Source of the DNA: Thelephora terrestris
Lineage: Eukaryota; Basidiomycota; Agaricomycetes; Thelephorales; Thelephoraceae
DNA length: 64,000 nt
Direction of reading: 5' to 3'
NCBI GenBank assembly: GCA_015956445.1
Contig: WIUZ02000015.1
Span: 1-64,000, forward strand
Shown here one piece after another: positions 1 to 9,767 of this stretch. Every line of letters begins with the position of its first letter. Within the stretch, counting starts at the first letter, position 1. The notes under the pieces were generated by a model. That model searched no databases. It was given only the letters and a program-made list of their open reading frames with translations, and had not been told where the DNA came from. The translations under genes and the position numbers were made by a program.

Positions 1-450
1 TTTCCATCCGTTGACTGGTCTGTTTTCGGTATAGTCGCTCACCAACTTCGAACGCCCGCATTGTGTTGTGCCCTTTATTTGCCTTGACCCCTTCCTATCT
101 CACCCACAGTTATATTCACATGCGTTTTGCATCATTTCAACTCCATGTTCCTGTCTTGAGCAGTTATAGTCTCAAATCTGTAGATGAGCGATCTATCATT
201 ATCACCTATTTTTCTCACTCTTCAGCTTTCGCCGTTTCCTGACTGGTGACTTCGCACGGGTGCAGTACATTCCTAAAAAGGAAAAATTATCGATGACGCG
301 TCGCACTTGCCTTGCCCGTTCGTCCGTCGTCATCCCCGTTCAGCCGATGCCCTTTTGCTCCATCTTTAGGTTCTCACTAGACTCACACTTATGAGTTCTC
401 ACCGTCCAGAGACTTTGTGCAGGCTATGCGATGGCTAACCTACAAACCAT
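1..450. other. No recognisable gene
   Basis: There is no convincing reading frame and no recognised element in this stretch. It is pyrimidine-rich in places and may be promoter or remnant repeat sequence continuing from outside the window. Confidence 0.3.
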
Positions 451-452
451 CT

Positions 453-800
453 CACCGTTGAGTTGACTCGATGGCTGAGTTGTCGAGAGCGGTGAGCAAC
501 CCCCCTTGCATATCTCTCTCAAGGAGAGTTCAACCTTGAGCGTCGAGTGACCCCTGTTACTCCCCTCGGTTGAACTGCTGACTTCTATCTAGGTCTCCTC
601 ACGTGTCTAGGGAGGACTGTACCCACCGTCGAGTAAACTTGATGCTTGAGTTGCCGGTCAATCTACCAGGTGGCCCCCTTGCATGAGCCGACCGCTTGGT
701 CGTTCGATAGATGGAAGTACATGCTCCTATCTAGGTGACAACTCTCTGGGGAGCACTGTTGAGTTGAATTGGTATGTTAGCTGCAGTCCTATCTCCTGGA
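453..800. repeat. Degenerate tandem repeat units
   Basis: A motif like GTTGAGTTGA followed by a CTTGCAT(G) block and a TATCTAGGT block recurs starting near 457, 628 and 758. The spacing is irregular (about 171 and 130 bases), so this is an old, diverged tandem repeat rather than a clean satellite. No coding function is evident. Confidence 0.35.
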
Positions 801-1317
801 TAGCATCTGTTGGTCAGGCCTCTCGTCGTTCTCCTACCTCTGTAGCACTCCACCATTCTTCTCTTCAACAACGTACTTCTATCGTCACTTCACCCGTCGC
901 AAAATCCCTCCATCTCAGTATTTATTGATGGTGTGTTTGCCATCTTAGCGGTTCACCCTTTTGGTTAAATCTTTCAACAATCTGGACCGCACATCGCAAG
1001 ATTTTTTGTTCAAAAATTCAAAAATTAACCATGACAACTCCTTCGGACGATGGTGCTGGAGAACTACTTCAGAAGACCAAGTTAAAAAACCCTGTCAGAT
1101 GATAGCGTTAAATGACCGTGTTCTACGACCCTGTCACAGAAATGGTGCCACATGAGCATATCAGATGCCCTGTGGTGACCTTGGGCACCTATGTTAGGCA
1201 ACTACTTTGTGAAGCTATTTGTGGCAACCCAATTGGTGAGCGAGTCGGTGGGGAGGTTGGCAGAGAAGGCTGCTTTGGTTGGGGACAACTGAAAAGGCAT
1301 TAGCGAAAAGGGAGGTT

Positions 1318-1622
1318 GGTGAAAACGTGAGGGTGGTGTTGGTGAAAATGCCGGTGTTGATGATAATTTCCCTGGTGTAAGTGAAAATTTCCGTGGTGGT
1401 GAAAATTTTCACCTTGTCAGTGAAAATTTCCGCCATGTTGGTGAAAATTTCCGTCATGGTGGTGAAAATTTCCGTCGTGGTGGTGAAAATTTCCGACATG
1501 CTGGTGAAAATTTCCGCCACGTTGGTGAAAATTTCCGACATGTTGGTGAAAATTTCCGACATGTTGGTGAAAATTTCCGACATGTTGGTGAAAATTTCCG
1601 ACATGTTGGTGAAAATTTCCTT
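1318..1622. repeat. 21-base minisatellite, about 14 units
   Basis: The unit TGGTGAAAATTTCCGACATGT, with variants, repeats head to tail. It degenerates toward the left and is nearly perfect from about 1490 to 1620. Because 21 is a multiple of three, open frames cross it on both strands and give seven-residue repeats, so those frames are a product of the repeat and not evidence of a gene. Confidence 0.9.
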
Positions 1623-1664
1623 TTAAGGAAATCGTGATGGGCGCTAGATTCAGGTGCTGAATCG

Positions 1665-2301
1665 CGCCGGAATGCATGTATCTCTTATGCAATCCTTCAC
1701 ACGCTAGTAAGGCCCTTTGTCCTTTATTCTCCCACACGTCATACTTTTTCGCTTCCCTTACTTAGTATTTTCACACTCCTTATTTCCCTTTGTTCTATCT
1801 TGATAAGGGTATATTAATGTTACTGACGTCATGGCCACTCTAGTAGTATATAAGTAGAGTGTGGCTGTATCGTAGTACCTTAGTTTTGTTACCTCAGGAA
1901 ATCCTCTGCTCTTCTCAGCCCAGTTGCAGTTAAGGCCAAGTCAGAGTTTTCTGTTTGAACACAAGACATCACCATCTGCTCTCCCTCCCACTCTGCTCGT
2001 CAACTGTGCCTCATAACTATAGAACCCCAGCGTTCACCACATAGAAAACCTCGAGCGTCCAGTCAATCACCTGGTGGAGTCATCAATCCTGTTGTAGGGA
2101 TAAACCCTTGTTTGATAAACCGAACGAAGTCCAGTTTAGGTTGGGTTTCCTTTTAGGATTTCGACCTGACTTGTAGTGACCTCGGACAACCTACCGGAAG
2201 AATAGAGGTGTGACCATCCTCTCACAACTAGTTGGACTAGTGAGTACTCTGCAGAGTCAGCTCAGTGCACTGGTAGTTGTTGGGGTAGAGTGGCCCTGAC
2301 A
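1665..2301 (+). repeat. Solo or orphan LTR, TGACA-ended family, copy A
   Basis: The stretch shares long diverged blocks with 9140-9767. Shared blocks include AGTAGTATA(TA)A near the promoter, a CCTCAGGAAwTCCTCTGC block, a TTTCTGTTTGAAC block, an AACTAGTTG block and the terminal GTAGAGTGGCCCTGACA. The left edge is approximate because it is diverged; the right edge ends at the terminal CA. A TATA-like motif (1850) followed by a pyrimidine-rich start region suggests left-to-right transcription. No intact internal retrotransposon coding region follows. Confidence 0.6.
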
Positions 2302-4928
2302 GTGACGAGTCTAGTGGAGGTGAGGGAAGACAGTTCAAGTACCAAGTCCAGTGGCCATTCCGACAGGTCGAGTTGGAGATCCAGCGTCGCCACCTCACTT
2401 GACTTGCAGTCCAGGATTCTACCCAGGGGCCTGATGAGGGCGACGGAGGGTCGCTCTTTGACTACATCGACAGCACTGCCAAGCAGGCACCCGGTGATGG
2501 TGATGTGGAACCAGGTGTTCCAAAGTTCACTGACATCTGGGCGGCTGGTGGGTCCCTATGAAGGAGTCTCTTCATATCGGCTTGAACTAAACGTTCAGTT
2601 GAGTCCAGAGGATGGGGACACCATGGTCACAGAGATGCTTGCTGGGTTTGGAGTTGGTTGACGCTGGATCATGCCTTTGGTGGGGTGTTTGTGGGGGAGA
2701 AGATGATTGACTACTAGATGGACTTTGATATCTGCGCATTGTATAGAGACACACTTTAGTCTTGTTGCATTAGCATTGTGGTTCCAGTTTGTCTTGAATG
2801 CATGGTGTGTTTCGTTGTTTGAATGATGGGGGGGGGGGGGGTGAAGGATAAGGAGTGTGAAGTATTCAAACATAAGAAAAGGTAAGAGAGTTCGAAGAAA
2901 GAGCGTGTTATAAAAAGTTTAAAAATACCATGTTCCTGGCACTCTATCAACTGCAAGACTGGAATATCCTGGAGACCACTCATCCAAGGGTCCAAGGTCG
3001 ACTGGTGTTCCTCTGGAGGAGGAATAGGAGTAGGCAAAGGAGAAGACAGTGCAAAACCATCAGTCCTCACAACTAACTGGTGGAAAGTCCCACCAGACCT
3101 GCTCACCTCTGATTCAATTGGCGCAAGTTGTTCCTTTCTCCCTGTCTGCATGGCTATAAGGCCCATGCCTATCCTTTCTGCAACAAGCACACTTTCCTGT
3201 ACACATAGGACCTGCTGGCAACTGACCCTCATTACCGGCAAAGCATCAGGAGACCACTCCTATGAAGGGCAACCAACATCTACAAGACCCAAAGTTGGTT
3301 ATAGTCAAGGAAAACAAATTGGAGGTCCTACTGTTTTCAAGGTAGACCCCATGGTGGTCACCCTACTCGGTAAACAGTTGACAGTCCTCTCCAGATCCTG
3401 AAAATGAGCACACAGGAACTCATTACTCTCTTTCTGAGCATGGATGATCATGGAGGCCCAGCACCAATTGACATATCAGGCAACCATAGCTTAGCATGAT
3501 TGTCTATATAGTTCAACACCTGGTTCCGGATCTGCTTTTCCTCAGGGTAGATCTCAGACAAGTACTGTGGAGCATGAGGATGAAAATAGGTTGAATTGTC
3601 GCCACAGGAGATCTTGGCATAGGGGATATGGTGCACAGAAGAATAAGTCCTTTTGGCAGACAGGAACAGGATCAACAGGCTCATGTGCATCAGAGTGGAT
3701 CAAGCTTGGGTTGCAGGTGCCACACTCCAGTTGTTAAACCTTACAGGTTGTTTCTTTAGTCAACACATTAAAAACCTTGGACGCCGGCTGCAGCTTGTTG
3801 ATGATAGTGGTGCTAGCTGAGTTAGTGGACCTGTGAACTTCAATCAGTATATGCTATGCAACAAAAAATGACCCCACACAGCATGGCTAGTGGTTTTTTT
3901 TCACAGCAGCAGAGTTGGCACGAGAAGACATGGTGTTGAAGAAGATTAGCTAGTTAAGCAAGAGAGTTGGAGAAGAGGTTGGTAGTGACAAAAGTTGCTG
4001 AGAAAGCAAGTCCACGCTCCCCAACCTTAAATCCTATGCCAGCCAGCCAATCAGCAGCTTCTGGCTGGAACCAAAGTGCCACATCAGACTTAGTCCTGTG
4101 TCAAAAAAATATGCACAGACCAGCCGAGTCACTGTTCAATTGATGCTGATTCATTCATTCCCACACACCAATTTTGCTTACATTTTGGCCCATCCATTTG
4201 TCCTGTTTACCCCATTTCTGTTTAGTCATCATACACCCTTTTTCCACTCCATGTGATATCTTGACTCCCTCATAATTTTGTCTTATTCAAACCAATGTTC
4301 ATTATATCACACCATCCTTGTGTCATCCTTTGTTCTGTTTATGGAAATAACTGGACTGTTTGTCATGCCCCCTCTTGCCACACATTTATTACCTTTCATA
4401 TATTTACAACTCTGCTTTTCAAACATTTTCTCTGCAGGCACTCAGGCAAATTTTGTAATAGTGGATGTGTTTAGTCACCCCAAAGTAGAAACCGTCACCG
4501 CAGTATATAACGGACCTGTATTTCCTACTGTACAAAACAAGCTGACTATTGCAGGTTAACTCCTCCTCCTTAGTGTGTCCTGAGTGACCTCTAGGCCTAG
4601 CAAGAGGCTACCTGTAAGACATCAGAGAGAAGCCCAGCATGTGATGATCTCACTGTTTGACCCTCTTTTTCCATTCATTTTCCATCTCATCACCGCTAAG
4701 GTATTTGGCGCCCTGCCCTAAACACGGTAAACTGTTTATTATGCCCTATGCTTAATGACTCAAAGTCCAATATGTGGAACATGTTGCTAGTCAAGATACC
4801 CCAGAAGATTCAAGGTATAATACATGAACATGTACTGGTGGACCCTCTTACGAAGATCCCCCCTACCTGGCCCTCTGTTGCCTCCTGAAGACTAGCAAAG
4901 ATTCAGACTACGGACAACAAGGGATGTA
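2302..4928. other. Unassigned repeat-rich region
   Basis: No reading frame here is convincing. A 13-base G run lies near 2828-2840. Open frames at 2756-3241 (-), 3448-3690 (-) and 4278-4559 (+) have no motif I recognise and are probably decayed mobile-element sequence. The last 40 residues of the frame ending at 4559 lie behind a good splice acceptor (CTCTGCAG), so one exon of an unknown gene is possible. Confidence 0.3.
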
Positions 4929-5321
4929 TTAATAAGTGACGTGCGCTGACTGCTCACAGAAGTCAACCAGCTTATTAATCTGACCCTTGTAATCTTCGGC
5001 TTTTGGAATCAATCTCCTTTCTTGTCTTTTGCGCACGATCCATGAGCCATAAAACATAACAGTTTTCATAAGTTCAATCCAAGAGGTCTACCTGCTCCAC
5101 CTCATCATTAATCCTCTGGACTAATGCCAGACACTGGGGGCAAGGGGGTACTTACCCAGTGGGTACATTGTGAGTTCATTGTGAGTTTTGAAACCACTTG
5201 CCCGGTTGTTACCCACTGTCACGAACAAGTGACATAGTGGCTAAAATCACACAAATAATTCAAGACATTGGTCTTATTCGCAGTAATAAAAGTACAAAGG
5301 TAGCTAACAAATATTACAAAA

Positions 5322-6219
5322 CTAAACAAGAACAAACGGATCTACGTCGCAAGCACAGTCCTGAGCAAACAGACAACGATGAGCGAAGTGGTGAGGGTTG
5401 TGTACGCTCTGAGGACAGTACGAATACACTCGAGTTACCGGATCTTGCCAGCACTCGCGACACCCCAACACATCATGAAACAAACTATCGTGCATCTCCC
5501 GTTTCACGTCCATCAACGCCGCACTCACTAATGCGAACCCATAACGGTCCTGGAGACCCACTACCTCCACCTTCAGCTTCATGCGAACTTGCCGTGACTT
5601 GTCAGAGGGACGACAGCGTTGACCAGTACGAGTCATTGGATTCTTGCAACTCTTTTTCTTCTGGGTCCTCTCCACCATCTGACGCATTGGAACAGGACTC
5701 CAGGGAGGGGATTGAGGGAGAGGAACTCCCTGATCATGAAGGAGGCGGAGGGACGACAGGGGAGTAAGGAGCTGCATCAGTGCAGTACGCTCTGTGGCAT
5801 CTATGGCCGAAATACCTGAGGAGAGATTCCTGGAAAGGTTTTCAATGTTCCAAGGCAAAGTGAGAGAAGTCTTCGTTAAGACTATTAACGACCACATACA
5901 TGACATCCATCCTCTTCTCCAACTTCAAAATCCTATCCTCCCTCTCCCGCTCCATCGCATCTTGAAGAGGGGTAACCCCAGGAGCCTACCTTTGAGTCCT
6001 GTTGGGGTCTTCGTACCCAGCTTGCTCCCAGAATTTGGCAGGAGCATTGTGGGCGGTCAGAAAGTCCACCGCCACCTGGTTATCATGAGCGATGTTGGCA
6101 GGAGTGTCGTAGAGGTGTTCTTCCACGACGAAAGGAGTATCCGTCTCGAAAGACGGGGAGAAGTCAAAGGGGGTGGCGGCAGCGTTGAGCAGGGCGTTGT
6201 TGGCAACGTAGGCAGACAT
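5322..6219 (-). CDS. Unknown protein of the 2.3 kb element (minus frame, copy 1)
   Basis: Translation likely starts at the ATG at 6219 (MSAYVANNALLNAAATPF). It continues through an acidic region and the block NAPAKFWEQAGYEDP, then an intron near 5970-6000, then a short coiled coil (AMEREREDRILKLEKRMD). The far end, in another frame, is cysteine-rich (GCRECWQDPVTRVYSYC..., CAFAQDC-like), which could bind zinc. Both blocks are conserved in the copy at 13.4-14.1 kb. An in-frame stop after the coiled coil means that either a further intron exists or this copy is decayed. I do not recognise the family. Confidence 0.4.
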
Positions 6220-6424
6220 TGTAGTAAAAAGGTGATGGAGAGGTGGAGCTGTAGTGATGTTGGTGGGGAAGGAAAAGAGACGATGGAGGAAAAGAACCAA
6301 TAACCCCTAGATTATATACGAACAAGTCAATAGGGAACCGAAAGGGGAAGACAACAAGCCATTACTCATTAACATCCCAATTAGGGTAAACAAACCCTCA
6401 GCCCCAATCGCGATCCCATCAGAA

Positions 6425-6562
6425 TCAGAGAAATCCCCACCGATCATGAGAAATCCCCGTCAGACTTCTATTACTACCATGAAACCGGAGAAATCCCCAT
6501 TGATCATGAGAAATCCCCGCCATGCTTCTATTACTACCGCGAAACACGAGAAATCCCCTAAT
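6425..6562. repeat. GAGAAATCCCC motif array between the divergent frames
   Basis: The motif GAGAAATCCCC (or very close) occurs five times, arranged as two diverged units of about 55 bases (6426-6486 and 6487-6548) plus a partial one. The second copy of the element keeps the same motif array at 14336-14450. It lies between two divergent start sites, so a shared regulatory role is plausible but inferred. Confidence 0.6.
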
Positions 6563-6723
6563 ACTTCCATCAATTCGCACCTCTATTGTCCCCGCTTTAA
6601 TAATTACCATCTGTCACTCCAAGTCCCCTTCCTTTGACTCATTCGACCTACCCTAAAGTACGCACAGACCATGTAGATACCTGTTTGGTTCGTTGTAGAT
6701 ATAATGACTCCTGTAGAGGACTG

Positions 6724-6800
6724 GGTATATAAGGAAGAGCGTTCGCTCCTTTCTTTTCCCCACTCTCAATCTCTTCTGTACTCCTCTACGCATAACATCA
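6724..6800 (+). promoter_or_regulatory. TATA-type promoter of the plus-strand frame, copy 1
   Basis: GGGTATATAAGGAAGAGCG (TATA at 6726-6732) is followed by a pyrimidine-rich initiator-like stretch, about 150 bases before the ATG at 6883. The same block is almost unchanged at 14616-14690 in copy 2 although its surroundings have diverged, which supports function. Confidence 0.55.
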
Positions 6801-6882
6801 ATAAACAAAAGTAAGCTGAGGAATTCTCCTCACGCCTTACTTCTCTTCTGACTCATTCAAGCAGGAATTCTCCTGCTAGTGT

Positions 6883-7506
6883 ATGTTCAGGGCCCCTAAC
6901 CCATTCCCCTCTACCAGTCCTATCCAACGTCTGGTTATACCCGATGCCAGGAGATCTATCTGGGAGTATAAACTCATCAGAAGTCTTCAAGTAAACCGAA
7001 CTGCCGGTTTACTCATTCATTTCCCTTATTATCAACCCTTTGCAGCTCTCGACTCCGGAGTTACCACTCCTCCTTTCCTTTTAGGAGCCGATCATCAGTT
7101 CCTTTGGAACTCAGACCTTACTGAGAGTGTCCTAGCAACGGTCTACTTCAGTATAAGTCCGGCCTTCTATTTCCCTAGTCCTCGCATCCATCTTACCACT
7201 AACATTCACACCCACTCCCCTGCTATTATTGTCTTGTGGTGGGGAATTCCAACTGAACTACCTTATTCGGTTTTAGAATATCTCGTAAGCTTTGAACGCC
7301 TCAGCGACCAAAACTTCGACCTGTTTATTCAGCAACTGAGTCAGTTCTGCCAAGACTACCACTCACCCGTCCACCCTTATCAAACTGAGTCACCCCTCGC
7401 TCTTGATATTCCTCCTTCTCTCACCTCTACCCCTGGAACCCCCCTCAATGTTCGACCTGACACCCCTCACCCATCCGCTAATCCTCTAGCGCCCCTTAAA
7501 CAGTAA
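6883..7506 (+). CDS. Uncharacterised 207-residue protein of the 2.3 kb element
   Basis: This is a single uninterrupted exon of 207 residues reaching to within 20 bases of the element end. The centre is rich in aromatic and hydrophobic residues (FHFPYY-like, YFSISPAFYFPSP, IIVLWWG), and the tail is rich in Pro/Ser/Thr. No catalytic motif, signal peptide or zinc site is seen. Compared with the copy at 14771-15394, most DNA differences fall in third codon positions and the protein stays about 88% identical by eye, which suggests the product has been under selection. The family is not recognised, and a gag-like or LTR-encoded accessory role is only a guess. Confidence 0.55.
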   Translation: MFRAPNPFPSTSPIQRLVIPDARRSIWEYKLIRSLQVNRTAGLLIHFPYYQPFAALDSGVTTPPFLLGADHQFLWNSDLTESVLATVYFSISPAFYFPSPRIHLTTNIHTHSPAIIVLWWGIPTELPYSVLEYLVSFERLSDQNFDLFIQQLSQFCQDYHSPVHPYQTESPLALDIPPSLTSTPGTPLNVRPDTPHPSANPLAPLKQ

Positions 7507-8794
7507 GCAGGCCCACAACCCTGACACCCACCAGGTACTTTTTGGGTACTTTTTGAAAGATACCCATCAATTTGCTGGCACTTTACCCACTGGGTACATG
7601 GTGGGTACTTTGTAAAAGTACCCACCCAGGAACCCAGTGGGTATTTTTTGAGTGAAATCCCTGGGTTCTTTCACAATTCACTTTCCAATGCGCCCATCAC
7701 AAACCTGAGCCACTCATTGAGAGTTCTTTTACAAAATACCCACTGATCTGATCACAATGTACCTAGTGGGTTTTTTTCAAAGAACTCACAGACAACTAAC
7801 AGTGTGGCACAGTTTTACCACAAACCCTCAAATAACCCATTGAGTATCTAGTTGAGTACATTGTGATCAGATCAGTGGGTACTTTATGGAAGAACTTTCA
7901 AGGAGTGGCTCAGGTTTGTGATGGGCGCATTGGAAAGTGAATTGTGAAAGAACTCAGGGGTTTCACTCAAAAAATACCCATTGGGTTCCTGGGTGGGTAC
8001 TTTGTAAAGTACCCACCATGTACCCAGTGGATAAAATGCTGGCAAATCAATGGGTATCTTTCAAAAAGTACCCAAAAAGTACCTGGTGGGTAACAACTGG
8101 GCAAGTGGTTTCAAAACTCACAATGAACTCACAATGTACCCACTGGGTAAGTACCCCCTTGCCCCCAGTGAGAGCCACCTCCAGGAGAGGCACATTCTCC
8201 CAATTCCTCTGCCGAGACTTGTTTGGATTGTCCTCATAGTCTGGCAACTCAGTATCAGAGTTAGGCTCACTATTGGGAATGAACTCAGCGTATGGATCAA
8301 AGTCAATTTCCTCTGCCCTTGGCCACTGGCAAGAAGTTGTTGGAGGAGCATAACCAGGGGTAAACCTTGCCCTGGAAGGACAAGGAGTGTCCCTACGGAC
8401 AACTCCCACATTCCTGTAGAACTCCTCCTCCAAGATCGCCACCACCTTGTCACTGATTGGAACTAATTGGCCTTCAACCAAAACCACAAACCAAGCGGCC
8501 AGAGAATCGGCCCAGTCCAGAATCATTGGCTCCTCTTCCTCAAGTCAAACCCCCTCTCCCTGACACCTCCTCTGGAGATCACGGACCTCCCCAGTCAACT
8601 CGGACAAGGTATGGGTTAAGCAAACCTAAAAAGTTCAGAAAAAACCAAAAGTCTTCTACTCCAACCCCTTACCTTGTCATCCTCAAGTTCTCCTGTCCTC
8701 GTAATGAGACCTTGGAGAGTGAGCCACTGCTCACTCAACTCCCTTTGGGCTTCCAAGGCTGTTTCCTTCCAACCTTTAACGTCTTCCTCTTAAT

Positions 8795-9144
8795 CTTTGA
8801 ATCTAGGTAGTATATATACTCAGAGTACTTTAGCCCGTACTTCCCTAGATTTGTTATCATCAGACTCTCTGTGACCTCTACTGCTGTGTGCTATAGAGCA
8901 AGAGTGCTATTGAACTGTAGAGGTCATGTCAGCCTGACACAGCATCTCTTTTCTGTATTTAACAAGCAAATTAAACTGGATACCTCTTTGATGACAATCT
9001 AGTGAGATCAATCTCCTAGTTCTGGTGGGTTTTTTGGGCAGAGATAGTCTAGCACTATCCTCATAGCCTTGTCGGTTGCCTAGTGGGGACACCTGAACCA
9101 TATAGAAACACTCAGCTGTAGCTAGGGCAAGAGTGGCCCTGACA
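8795..9144 (+). repeat. LTR 3' end fragment, copy C
   Basis: This fragment ends in the same terminal block as copies A and B (CAGCTGTAGCTAGGGCAAGAGTGGCCCTGACA). Upstream sequence matches the LTR family only in short blocks, so the left edge is uncertain. Confidence 0.4.
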
Positions 9145-9767
9145 CTCTCATTTGACCCTTATTTGTTTCTTCACACATGAGCAAGGCCCTTCTATTCCCC
9201 ATGTGTTATCTGTGTTCACTTCCCTTACCCCCTGTTCATTGTCCTTTCTTTTGCTCTTCCTGTTAAGGATGGACTGGGTTATTGAACTGTCAGGCCCACT
9301 CCTAGTAGTATAAATAGTTTACACGCCTATAGTGTTGTTCCTCAGTTGTGATATCTCAGGAATTCCTCTGCCCTTCTCAGCCCAGTTGTAGTTAGGGACA
9401 AGTCAGAGATTTCTGTTTGAACCCCCAAGGAATCTATCTGTCCTCCCTCCCACTTTGTGCTTTAACTGCATTTTGTAACTATCTAGCCTGTGTATCAAAA
9501 TGATAGAAAACCTTGAACATCCAGTCAAACACTTGGTGGATTCATCAACTCTGCTGTGAAGATAACCCTTGGCTGTTAAGCCTTTCAATGTAGTGTTTAG
9601 GTTGGGTTTCTTCTTAGTGTTTTGGCCTGACTTGTAGTGACCTTAGATAACTCTACCGGAAGAATAGATACATGATTATTCTCTCACAACTAGTTGTACT
9701 AGTGAAAACACACTCTGTGGAGTTGTTTCAGTACACTGGTAGCTGTTTGGGTAGAGTGGCCCTGACA
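9140..9767 (+). repeat. Solo or orphan LTR, TGACA-ended family, copy B
   Basis: This copy starts TGACACTCTC directly at the end of copy C and ends GTAGAGTGGCCCTGACA. It shares diverged blocks with copy A, including AGTAGTATAAATAG, CTCAGGAATTCCTCTGCC, GACTTGTAGTGACCTTAG and CACAACTAGTTG. No retrotransposon genes adjoin it. The abutment with copy C suggests a nested or recombined insertion. Confidence 0.6.

Larger units (their letters stand above)
5217..7526. mobile_element. 2.31 kb TGTCA...TGACA element, copy 1
   Basis: The unit begins TGTCACGAAC and ends CCCTGACA. It is bounded by the 5-base direct repeat CCCAC (5212-5216 and 7527-7531). The intact opposite arm of the surrounding foldback element shows the empty site as a single CCCAC, which proves the insertion boundaries. 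TG...CA ends with a 5-base duplication indicate integrase-type insertion, as for an LTR or an LTR-bounded element. Inside are two divergent reading frames separated by about 660 bases of promoter-like DNA. No gag, protease, integrase or reverse-transcriptase motif is visible. It could be a giant solo LTR with captured genes, or a non-autonomous retroelement. Confidence 0.75.
5132..8170. mobile_element. CACTG-ended foldback (MITE-like) element, itself interrupted
   Basis: The element starts CACTGGGGGCAAGG and ends with the exact inverse, CCTTGCCCCCAGTG. It is flanked on both sides by the 3-base duplication AGA (5129-5131 and 8171-8173). Apart from the insertion at 5217-7531 it is about 724 bases and consists almost entirely of two inverted arms of roughly 340 bases, about 93% alike by eye, around a short centre near 7790-7850. 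CACTR termini with a 3-base duplication are the hallmark of the CACTA/EnSpm superfamily, so this is best read as a non-autonomous foldback derivative. It has no coding capacity of its own; frames in the arms are palindrome shadows. Confidence 0.8.
4929..8790 (-). pseudogene. Coiled-coil protein gene interrupted by a nested transposon
   Basis: On the minus strand, exon pieces from about 8790 to 8171 encode a coiled-coil stretch (ALEAQRELSEQWLTLQ..., TLSELTGEVRDLQRR) and then a segment beginning EEEPMILDWADSLAAW and ending ENVPLLEVAL. The frame then enters a foldback element. If that element and one copy of its 3-base duplication are removed, reading continues in frame on the far side (LALVQRINDEVEQ, ending near 5072). 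A further spliced exon ends at a stop at 4929. The amino end was not found. It resembles uncharacterised coiled-coil proteins seen around agaricomycete mobile elements. Its function is unknown, and this copy is broken by about 3 kb of inserted DNA. Confidence 0.55.

Noticed and set aside
1318-1622. CRISPR-like repeat array
   Set aside because: The 21-base units are head to tail with no unique spacers, and the genome is eukaryotic; it is a minisatellite.
5198-5767. 189-residue plus-strand frame in copy 1, and its partner at 13098-13700
   Set aside because: Both are antisense to the minus-strand frames, whose start, coiled coil and cysteine pattern are better conserved. The plus frames start outside the element and have a shadow-like composition.
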